From the NCBI GenBank assembly GCA_942159475.1, contig OW804095.1, positions 154,379,145-154,443,144 on the forward strand: DNA of 64,000 nucleotides, given 5' to 3'. The stretch is from Sthenelais limicola. Its lineage: Eukaryota > Annelida > Polychaeta > Phyllodocida > Sigalionidae. The notes beneath the pieces were generated by a model. That model searched no databases. It was given only the letters and a program-made list of their open reading frames with translations, and was not told where the DNA came from. The position numbers and the translations under genes were made by a program. Positions 22,844 to 31,158 of this stretch are shown piece by piece (the first letter of the stretch is position 1; every line of letters starts with the position of its first letter).

Positions 22844-23152
22844 TCAGGTAATGACTTGAATATCATCATCAAGGCTGGCGATGTCATGCTCTTGCTTCTC
22901 CATTAGACGCACAGTATATATCCTATACATCTCTGCCACCCCTTTTAGTACTTGCGCTCTGAGGGCAAGATTTTTTGCTACCAAATGACTGGTACTTGTC
23001 TTCAACTTCATGGCCCGTCTATATCTCACAGCAATAGCATTCATGGCCCTTATGAGATGTTGTAGTTGGTAACCACCCTTGACGATCTTCTCTTCGGCCA
23101 ACTGAATGTCCAACTGAATCTCCAACATAAGCTCTTCGATACGGCTGTCCAT
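22844..23152 (-). CDS. unrecognised small helical protein, 102 aa
   Basis: Intronless gene with its ATG at 23152 in a strong context (CTCAAGATGG) and a TATA box (TATATAAA, 23205-23198) 46 bases upstream. The longer open frame reaching 23401 runs through the TATA box, so I take the internal ATG as the start. The product looks mostly alpha-helical: an acidic amphipathic N-terminal helix (IEELMLEIQLDIQLAEEKI), then a basic helix with AVRYRRAMKLK and a second with LRAQVLKGVAEMYRIY, and an acidic tail (LDDDIQ). It aligns loosely with the divergent 107-aa neighbour around RYxRA and xVxxMxxxY. It ends in a histone-type stem-loop. Size and 3' end recall core histones, but the protein is not Lys/Arg-rich and I see no histone family match. 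Confidence 0.6.
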   Translation of the reverse strand: MDSRIEELMLEIQLDIQLAEEKIVKGGYQLQHLIRAMNAIAVRYRRAMKLKTSTSHLVAKNLALRAQVLKGVAEMYRIYTVRLMEKQEHDIASLDDDIQVIT

Positions 23153-23565
23153 CTTGAGGGTATTCAAAAGAATGATTTGACATGACCAGTAGCCTGGTTT
23201 ATATATTGATAGAATGCCAGCTGTAGGTCGCACCCATGTCTTGAGTGTGAAGTGCCACTTGTGAGTGTGAAGTGACATACTGCACTGAGCGACGAACGCT
23301 ATTCGCGCGACAATCGTGTCACTTTGATCTGAGTGCCAGTCAACTAGATCAAAGATATATGTCAGTGACATTGTCGCACAGGTATGGTTTTGATGTCGCA
23401 CAGGTGTGGCATTGATGTCTGAGATCTAAGACTCGAGGGGGATATGTGTGCTATTGATGTTTGAAATCAAAGGGGAAATGACGTCATTGGTAGCTCCAGT
23501 AGGCATATATATAACTGTGGTTGGTAGTGTAGGCTCATTCACTCTCTCAGAGACATCGAACAACC
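23153..23565. promoter_or_regulatory. bidirectional promoter of the 102-aa and 107-aa genes
   Basis: The 413-bp spacer between the two divergent ATGs holds TATATAAA for the minus gene (23205-23198) and ATATATATAA for the plus gene (around 23505-23514). It also holds a perfect CRE, TGACGTCA (23479-23486), and three TCF/LEF-like sites: CTTTGATC 23322-23329, GATCAAAG 23347-23354 and AATCAAAG 23465-23472. An E2F-like TTCGCGCG lies at 23302-23309. Repeats of GTCGCACAGGT and of GAGTGTGAAGTG are present. The motifs are seen directly; factor binding is inference. Confidence 0.55.
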
Positions 23566-23889
23566 ATGGACAACCTCATTCAACAGTACAACCAACGTAA
23601 AGAAGTGCTTGGTAGAGCCATGAGCCAAGTTCACATCATGACCCATCACATTCATGCAGCACAGATGCGCTATCAGCGGGCAACAGAAAAGGGAAACGTT
23701 TGCATGGAACCAACTCTAAATATTCGTTTGGGCACGATGGTTAGGGTGCAGCACATGTTTGAAGTATACATCAGCCAAGTGAAAAACGAAATAGAAAATA
23801 TTGCCGATCAATTATTTGATGTGCATGGATTGGACATAGACGTCTATGAGCAAGGCTGGATCGAGTCAGAATCTGAAGAATGGGATTAG
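23566..23889 (+). CDS. unrecognised small helical protein, 107 aa
   Basis: Intronless gene with an ideal start context (ACAACCATGG) 52 bases after an ATATATATAA TATA box. The first ~90 residues look like two long helices: one from about 1 to 42 with MRYQRATEKG at its end, and one from about 50 to 88 with RLGTMVRVQHMFEVYIS. The last 20 residues are strongly acidic (ESESEEWD). It resembles the divergent 102-aa gene in length, helix order and a few positions (RYxRA, xVxxMFxVY), suggesting an old duplication. Like that gene it ends in a histone-type stem-loop (23925-23940) instead of a nearby AATAAA. No family recognised. A replication-coupled or germline chromatin-associated protein is one possibility. 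Confidence 0.65.
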   Translation: MDNLIQQYNQRKEVLGRAMSQVHIMTHHIHAAQMRYQRATEKGNVCMEPTLNIRLGTMVRVQHMFEVYISQVKNEIENIADQLFDVHGLDIDVYEQGWIESESEEWD

Positions 23890-23924
23890 AGAAATCCGTC
23901 CGGGATAAGAGAAATTCGTCCAAC

Positions 23925-23940
23925 GGCCCTCCTCAGGGCC
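23925..23940 (+). terminator. histone-type 3' stem-loop of the 107-aa gene
   Basis: GGCCCT-CCTC-AGGGCC, a 6-bp stem with a 4-base loop, preceded by CCAAC and followed by ACAAATTCATAAGAG. It lies 35 bases past the TAG. Stem and flanks (GGCC stem, ACA after it, purine-rich ATAAGAG further down) follow histone 3' ends. The loop lacks the usual first U, so this copy is weaker than the one of the partner gene. Confidence 0.5.
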
Positions 23941-25252
23941 ACAAATTCATAAGAGCTATATTTATATTCAGCCTCACCCTTATCCAGCCTCACCCTTATC
24001 CCAACACCTGAAACCCCCTTTCCCAGCCTGTCCCTTATCCCAACACCTGAAACCCCCTTTTCCAATTGTATAAATTTACGAAAGTTGCAAAATTTCAAAT
24101 GTACACATTTCTCATTTCAACCCATACATGTAGCGACGTTGCCAGTTTGTGACGCACTTATTGGGGAAGGAGCGTGGGAAAGGATTTCTCAGGGGAATCA
24201 TAGGATCTAAGTGGGCGTGGTGACGCAGCCAGTTCCATGTGCGTGTCGCGGTCCCGGCCCCCCCCCCCCACTTGAGGTAGATATGGACCGCACCCGCGGT
24301 CCCGATTTCTCCGGAAAAGGGGTACTTTTGGGGCAACTGTCTCCGGCCTGAGAATCTTAAAAAAAGGGGTGTATTTTATTGGTTCACCCGGAGAAAAATA
24401 GAAAAAGGGGGTGTACTGGCAGGCTCGGAGAAACTGAAAAGGGGTGCATTGAGGGAATATAATTCAGTTATTTTATGTTAATCGAAATTCATGTAATAAC
24501 CTAGAAATAGTCTCACATTCACAATTATTACAGTTATATACTCTAAAGTGCTACTGTAAATAATGTCATTCTAATACATCCGGAGATAAGGGGGGTGTTT
24601 AGGGGAGTCCAGACTATTTCCAGAGATAAGGGGTGGAAAAACGGGAAAAAGCCATCCAAATCCTTGAAAGGGGGGGTCTAAAATGGATGCTATTTCCGGA
24701 GATAAGGGGGTGGTGTTTTTGAAAATGTGTCTATCTAATATACTGAGTGGGGTGGCTGGGGTCGCGGTTAGGCAAGCTTCGCGGTGATGGCAAGCCAAGC
24801 CAAGCCATGCGCAGGTCACTGACCGTTGTTTGGGCGGGTCACCCGTCACTGACCATACTGATGGTCATTGACCAGCAGGCCGATCTTGACCATCGGTTGC
24901 ACCTTCCATTGACCGTTGATATCGACTGTCACTGACACTCGCCCCGTTGGGGAGTTTTACAGTGCACGTGAGAGGAGAGGGATAGCTAGAAAGGGAACAG
25001 AGGGACAGGAGACAGAGAAAGTCAGAACCAACAGACAGAGGTAGTAACAGGCGGGAGGAAGATATGATCCTTTTTAGAGGAAGTGAAAGAGAATGTTGGC
25101 CTGAGAGAGAAGACATGTGCTGCATTGTTGTGCCTTTATGGCCGGGTTTTATTCTCTGCCTGTCCCCTGACGCACATACTAATCAACATGCACACACAAT
25201 ATCACAGCATGACTTGTCATTAAATGATCAATTATGCTCTAGTTCCGCCATT
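23941..25252. other. repeat-rich intergenic stretch
   Basis: No gene supported. Contents: a tandem duplication near 23980-24060 (CACCTGAAACCCCCTTT twice), a C-run at 24260-24270, variants of CCGGAGATAAGGGG at about 24580, 24619 and 24692, and a cluster of GTCACTGACC / GGTCATTGACC motifs in both orientations at 24812-24940. None of the open frames here has promoter, splice or polyA context. Confidence 0.5.
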
Positions 25253-25366
25253 ATGGCCGCAGCCAGTGGTGCGGATTACTCGTCAAGAATAAAACTTATC
25301 AAGAAACTAAAATTAATGGACCAGACAATGGACTGTGCAGACTTCTGGCATGTCTTATACCAATAG
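25253..25366 (+). CDS. weak candidate short ORF, 37 aa
   Basis: The ATG lies in a plausible context (CATTATGG) and opens a 37-codon frame with an Ala-rich start followed by a Lys/Leu-rich basic helix (IKLIKKLKLM), ending in TAG. It has no TATA box, clear donor or polyA signal, and repeats flank it. It could be chance or a first-exon remnant. Confidence 0.15.
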   Translation: MAAASGADYSSRIKLIKKLKLMDQTMDCADFWHVLYQ

Positions 25367-25385
25367 CGGGGTTGCGTGGATGTCA

Positions 25386-25715
25386 GTGATGTTTTACATG
25401 CAAATGAGTCATAAGTCGCAAAAATGAATTTTATGATATTATCATATTTGAAAAGATGAGACCAAGGGGATTCCAATGAATATAAACATTATGGGCATCT
25501 AACAAGTATTTCTATATTTTAAGTTTGATATTTTTATTTCTGAAAAAAAGGTTTTTGGGTGGAAAATTACTAGTAAAGTAGGTAAATGTATTCCATATGA
25601 TGATCTTAGAAATGCATGGATTGATTCAATACACAGTCCTGAAAATAGATCTTGTAAATAAAACACTTTGAAAAATATCAATTTTGCGACTTATGACTCA
25701 TTTTCCTGAAACACT
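25386..25715. mobile_element. MITE-A copy 1
   Basis: Terminal inverted repeats: left ATGAGTCATAAGTCGCAAAA, right its complement GCGACTTATGACTCAT. The left end is diverged (GTGATGTTTTACATGC). Non-coding, about 330 bp. Confidence 0.75.
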
Positions 25716-25724
25716 AATTTCAGG

Positions 25725-26447
25725 TACAGTGGAACCTCACATGAAGACCAACCACCCCTCTATAGAGATCAACCCTTTATTAAGACCAGTTTTTCATATC
25801 ATCTTTAAACTACAAGTTTTAACAATTATAATTAATTTCTAAACCTACATGAACTTTATAAAGCAAAGTTTAATGTTCCATTATGACCACTTTAAATAAT
25901 CCTTCAATACAAACTCCTGACGACACCCGCCTCCCCCCACACACCTAACACTAGACCCCTCTAATAAAACCACCTCACTATGTGACCAAATATGTGATGT
26001 GTTTTAGGAAAATGAGTCACAAGTCGCAAAATTGTTATTTCTCAAAGTGATTTATTCACAGGATATATTTGTGGGAATGTTTTAATTTTTAGGATGCTTA
26101 AAGCCTCTTGTAGTCTGAATACATGTCCCAAATTTCAGGACAGTGTAATAAATATCTCCATGTATTTCTAGGGTTGTCGTAATGAATATATTTAGCTACT
26201 TTACTAGTAATTGCTCACCCCAAAATACTGCAAACTTTGTTTTCAATAATAAAAATACAAGACTTAAAATATAGAAATGCATATTAAATGTTCTACTGTT
26301 TACTATCATTAGAATCGGCCTGATCTCTGTTTTTCAAATATAATAATATCTCAAAATCCATTTTTTGCGACTTATGACTCATTTTCCTAAATCGGATCAC
26401 ATATCATTCCGTCCCAAGGGTGGTCAGAATAGCGGGGTTCCACTGTA
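25725..26447. mobile_element. Tc1/mariner-like non-autonomous element with nested MITE
   Basis: The left end TACAGTGGAACCTC and the right end GGGGTTCCACTGTA form inverted termini beginning and ending with TA, the usual Tc1/mariner target dinucleotide. The interior has no transposase ORF. A complete MITE-A copy (25991-26404) sits inside, so the host element is older. Confidence 0.65.
25991..26404. mobile_element. MITE-A copy 2 (nested)
   Basis: Left TATGTGATGTGTTTTAGGAA, right TCCTAAATCGGATCACATA. About 414 bp, non-coding, inserted within the mariner-like element. Confidence 0.8.
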
Positions 26448-27123
26448 ATCATATGAAAAAATGTTTACTCATTTTCAGTCTGAGTAAGGCCTTCCAGTGC
26501 CATTGCCTTACAGCTTCACTCTCAAAGCCAATCTGACCAAATTCACTGATATTTCTTTTGCATACCAGTTACTCATAATAACATTGTGACTTATAGAAGT
26601 GAATTCATTAAAATTGTATAGAAGTGAATTCATTAAAATTGTGCTGCTGTTTTATGTTTATATGTTTAACTCTTCCAGGTATTACAGTGTACAATACATG
26701 TTACTTCTGGTCTCACAGTGTACAATAGGTGCTATACTTTGATATTTTATTTTGAGTGTTTCTCTGTCCACTTCTACCTATCCTGTCAGGACGTAATTTC
26801 ACCTGAACTGTCAATCTCGCTGACAATTTGTCAAACTATTGTTTACTTATGTAACAGTACAGTTTCCCTCATATCTTCCTTATTTAAATACAAGTGTTGA
26901 TAAAACTACATATTTCGGGGTAGAAAATCATGCCCGTTCTTAATTTCAACATCTTGTCAATGTATTCTGATTAGAAATAGCAATTTTTATCAATTTCCGG
27001 GAGCATAAAAACACCATGACGTGTATGCAAGTGCTTCGGAAATTCAGGTGGGAATAGGCAGAATCGGGTTTTCCTTATAAAGGGCCGACGCAGGTGCACA
27101 AAGAACAGGCAAAAACTGAACCT
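26448..27123. other. intergenic, no gene seen
   Basis: Contains a tandem duplication of AGAAGTGAATTCATTAAAAT at about 26596-26640. Otherwise AT-rich with no supported feature. Confidence 0.5.
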
Positions 27124-27538
27124 ATATGTGATGTGTTTCAGGAAAATGAGTCATAAGTCGCCAAAAATAGATTTTGAGATACCATTATATTTGAAAAGAT
27201 GAGATCAAGCCGATTCCAATGATAGTAAACAGTCTAATGATCTAATAAATATTTCCAGATTTAAAGTTTGATATTTTCGTTTTTGAAAAAAAAAATTCCA
27301 ATATTTCTGGGGGTCAATAAACAGTAAAGTAACCAAATATACTCCATATGAGGACATTTAAAACGCAAGGATATGTTACATAGATTGTCCTGAAATTTGA
27401 TCATCGATTGATATAGCTATAAGTGATGAACTCCCCAAAGATTAGAACATTCCAATAATATGATCTTGTGAAAAAAACACTTTGAAAAATATCAATTTTG
27501 CGACTTGTGACTCATTTTCCTGAAACACATCACATATA
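27124..27538. mobile_element. MITE-A copy 3 (best preserved ends)
   Basis: Left TATATGTGATGTGTTTCAGG and right CCTGAAACACATCACATATA are exact complements, and the inverted match continues through TGAGTCA and GTCGC with few changes. TA-rich flanks fit a TA target. About 415 bp, no ORF of its own. Confidence 0.85.
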
Positions 27539-28310
27539 AGGTTTCCCAGTACAAGCACCTCTAAACCACCACGCGCCACAACAACTTTAAAAAACAAGTC
27601 AACAAACGAATAGCATGAAGAGTATGGATTACAGGATGTACAGAGAAACAAGCATACTATTCTAAGTGTCTGATTTGATATATGCATTTAATAATCGAAA
27701 AGGAATAATTAAATATCATTGTGTGGACCTTTCCCCAGATACTCCTGTGGCTCAGGTGGCGGGCTGCATATATCACTCAGTGGTATACGCAGGGGAGGTA
27801 TCCCACTCTACATACACTGCTTCATATCAAATGTATATATAATAATGTTACATATATAATGACATACAGGTAGCATATGGGCTAGGCATCTAATAAATCT
27901 TATAAATGGTGTACATGTTACAATAATTCTACTAATATATAGAGAGAATGGAACGAGCCGGCAATAATTGAAAATTTATTGGACGATATTTGTCTGCATG
28001 AGCATGATGCCATAGGCAGAGTGTTCATGTGGACGAATCAAGTCCAATAAATCAAAAGAGAATTTAATTCTCTATTTAATGTTGTGATTCTTATTATGTA
28101 TTTTTATAACCATAGTACCAGAATCACAGGTGGATTACTGATCGCGGGGGTTCGCGTAGCTTTCACTTTGTAGACACGCTTCGGAGAGGCGGAGCTATTT
28201 TTAGACAACTACATCTTTATAGTATGCGTACTATATGAATACTTTTATTGCACCCCACTTATTGCACTCCTCAAGAGGGATGCACGTATAATAAAGATTT
28301 GTAAATGAAG
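27539..28310. other. intergenic, no gene seen
   Basis: AT-rich. A GC-richer patch at 28138-28195 (ATCGCGGGGGTTCGCG) has a short inverted repeat. Box-A-like sequence at 27751-27765 lacks a box B, so I do not call a tRNA. Confidence 0.45.
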
Positions 28311-28685
28311 CTACACAAACCTGTACAATAGCATGATACAGTGATATATCATATAATGTTACATATAAGCACAGGCCACCATATGGACTGTGGGTGCAGT
28401 AATTACTCATGAATCACACTAGTGGTGTAAATGTTACAATAGTTGTTACACTATTTCTCTATAAATTCACAAATACATCCACACAAACCTCTACAATAAC
28501 AGCATACAGTGCTATATGATATAATGTTACATATAAGCCTAGGCCACCATATGGACTGTGGGTGCAGTAATTACTGATGAATGCTGTACAATAACAGCAT
28601 ACAGTGCTATATAATGTTACATATAAGCCTAGGCCACCATATGGACTGTAGGTGCAGTAATTACTGGTGAATGCTGTAAATGGTG
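28311..28685 (+). repeat. three tandem copies of an approximately 100-bp repeat
   Basis: Each copy contains AATGTTACATATAAGC, then GGCCACCATATGGACTGT and TGCAGTAATTACT. Copies begin near 28315, 28480 and 28587. The third is closest to the second, suggesting a recent duplication of that pair. Confidence 0.8.
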
Positions 28686-28839
28686 TGTGTTGGAGGCAGT
28701 GGTACTAATAGTGGTGAGGTTAATGGTGGGCCGCTGCTGGCCACTAGTGGTGGATGTGAGGAGCAGCCTGTGCCCTCCACCCTAGGCCTGTAATCCCTTA
28801 ATGAGGCAACCATAAGCACGAGCTGGCAATACCACATCT

Positions 28840-29074
28840 GGGTCAGATTTTCAGAAAATGTACAATTCAACTTCGCCAATCTTCTCAAATAACCCAAATT
28901 TCAGACGAAAATAAAGTTCAAAATACAGTTCAATCCAACCAAACAGATTGGTAGAATAAATGTAATGCCGAACATAGTCGAATTTACCTAGTATTGACCA
29001 AATTGCAGCCTAATTTAGCAGAATTTACTAAATGTGTACTGCTGCCAATTGTACATTTTCTGAAAATCTTACCC
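28840..29074. mobile_element. MITE-B copy 1
   Basis: Begins GGGTCAGATTTTCAGAAAAT and ends with the near complement ATTTTCTGAAAATCTTACCC. 235 bp, non-coding. Confidence 0.85.
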
Positions 29075-29184
29075 ATCTCTCTCTCACTAGTGGCATATGT
29101 GTGGGTGGTTTGTTGCCTCCGCTTTTATATAATATCTGATTATTAGATAACTGTTTGATATTATTCTTTAATATGACTATGTAT

Positions 29185-29425
29185 GGGTCAGATTTTCAGA
29201 AAATGTACAATTGGCAGCTGTAGACAATGGGTAAATTCTGCTAAATTAGGCTGCAATTTGGTCAATTCTGAGTATTGGTAAATTCGAGTATATTTGATAT
29301 TGCATTGATTCTAGCAATCTGTTGGGTTAGGTTGGACTGTATTTTGAATTTTATTTTTGTCTGAAAAGTGGGTTGTTTGAGAGGATTGGTGAAGGTGAAT
29401 TGTATATTTTCTGAAAATCTGACCC
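29185..29425. mobile_element. MITE-B copy 2 (opposite orientation)
   Basis: Begins GGGTCAGATTTTCAGAAAAT and ends ATTTTCTGAAAATCTGACCC. The interior matches copy 1 in reverse. 241 bp. Confidence 0.85.
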
Positions 29426-29817
29426 GTATGTGTTGTTGACAGGTATTTTACCTTGATTGCTTCAAGGTGTTAGACTTTTTTACTTTTTTTAACATAGATC
29501 TGTTACCGTGCCTTCACCATCTCTACATGACTTTAGCATAATTAGGCATTGTAACATAATATAAGAAAATAATATAAGGTGTAAAGTACAGAATATAGAT
29601 TAAAATATGATATACAATACATGGTATAAGGAGTATCAAATATAAAGTAGATGAGGTACGTCATTGACATAGTAACAGTTATGTCTCTCCAACGCTAGAT
29701 TTACTACATTACTACTCTGAACAATGAAATTTGACTAACAATGCATGTAATACTTTCCGTATTATATCAAGATATTATCTTCTTTACTGGTATAGATCCC
29801 TACAATATCTAAATAAT

Positions 29818-30226
29818 TGTGATGTGTTCCAGGAAAATGAGTCATAAGTCGCAAAATTGATATTTTTCAAAGTGTTTTTTTCACAGAATCACATTATTGG
29901 AATGTTCTAATTTTTGGGTGGCTCATCACTTATAGCCATATCAATCGATGTATGAAATTTCAGGACAATCTATGTAATATATCCTTTCGGTTTAAAGGTC
30001 CTCATATGGACTACCTATATGGACTACCTCATATGGACTACCAGAAATAATAGAAACTTTTTTTTTCAAAAACGAAAATATCAAACGTATAATATAGAAA
30101 TACTTATCAGATTATTAGACTGTTTACTATCATTGGAATCGGCATGATCTCATCTTTGCAAATATAATGATATCTCAAAATCTATTTTTTGCGACTTATG
30201 ACTCATTTTCCTGAAACACACCACAA
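29818..30226. mobile_element. MITE-A copy 4
   Basis: Left TGTGATGTGTTCCAGGAAAA, right TTTTCCTGAAACACACCACA. Contains an internal 13-bp tandem duplication (ATGGACTACCTCAT near 30005-30040). About 409 bp. Confidence 0.85.
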
Positions 30227-30766
30227 TATGGTTAAAAGAAGTAGATCGGAAACATAAAGGGTACATGTAAATATTTAAATATATAAAGACATTTTGTACA
30301 CATTGTACATATATCTGTCAATGCATATGGATTTACATACCATAGTAAGGATTGTTTTAATTTTCATTTTCAAACAAAATAGAATAAAATAGAAATAACG
30401 ACACAATACAATACAATGTGTAGTGTGTAGGTGACAGTATAACAGTCCACCATTAGGCATTAAGCTCCCCCTGCCATGAAATACCCACATCCCAGGCCTG
30501 GGCTGTACGTATACGTGGCACTTAAGCCTAAAGTAATTGGGTTAAGTGTAAAAGATTCATGTACAGTAATTAAGATTGCACCTGGCATGCCATAGTGCCG
30601 CACAGCGCGGCGGTGTGTGCGCCGCGGGCGATGTCACACATTATAATAGTATCAGGCTTTCCATAATATCATTAGCTTTGTGTACATGCCCTTAACCCGA
30701 CTCTATTAGTTCACTCGGCTGCCGACAGGGTACTGGGTTTATGTCTAGCTGACCTTTAATAGAATT
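30227..30766. other. flank left of the LTR retrotransposon
   Basis: No gene supported. A GC-rich inverted patch lies at 30598-30632 (GCCGC...GCGGC). The last four bases (AATT) match the first four after the 3' LTR and are the probable target-site duplication. Confidence 0.5.
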
Positions 30767-31051
30767 TGTTATGTAACATTACGTAACATTGTGTAACCTC
30801 ATTATCTATCTAATTATCACCTATTAATTATAATATCTCATTATTAAATTCGCTAATTATACTTAGCTATCCAGTACTGTGCAAGTCTACTTATTCATGC
30901 TAAGCCATAGGTATTACGTAAGGGCTCCGCCCCCTACTCTTCCACACATCCTGTATGGACATATGTACAGATGCTAGATCATTAAATCAGTTGCTGAGTT
31001 CTTCTCACGAAGACCACACGTTCGTTTGTATTCTTCCATCATACCTTAACA
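30767..31051 (+). repeat. 5' LTR
   Basis: 285 bp, TG...CA ends, read by eye as identical to 43626-43910. It contains three GTAACATT-like motifs at its start, a palindromic TTACGTAA near 30914, and an ATTAAA near 30980 that could serve as a polyA signal. I see no strong TATA box. Confidence 0.93.
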
Positions 31052-31052
31052 C

Positions 31053-31070
31053 TGGCGGACAACCCGCTCG
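31053..31070 (+). other. putative primer-binding site
   Basis: TGGCGGACAACCCGCTCG begins one base after the 5' LTR with the TGG expected to pair with a tRNA CCA end. I could not match it to a specific tRNA. Confidence 0.5.
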
Positions 31071-31158
31071 ATCTTGGACTTATAAAATCTCACATGAACA
31101 AGCGAGTTCTTTCCTGGAATATGGAGAGATTATTTGAACATTTCATCAGATATTAAGC

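Noticed and set aside
22844..23401. Longer 185-codon version of the 102-aa gene
   Set aside because: The extra N-terminal codons run through the TATA box and the promoter repeats; the ATG at 23152 has the strong Kozak context.
24571..25125. Minus-strand frames around 24.6-25.1 kb
   Set aside because: They overlap repeated CCGGAGATAAGGGG and GTCACTGACC motifs and lack gene signals.
27721..27800. tRNA or tRNA-derived SINE (GGCTCAGGTGGC resembles box A)
   Set aside because: No box B (GGTTCGANTCC) at the right distance and no cloverleaf.
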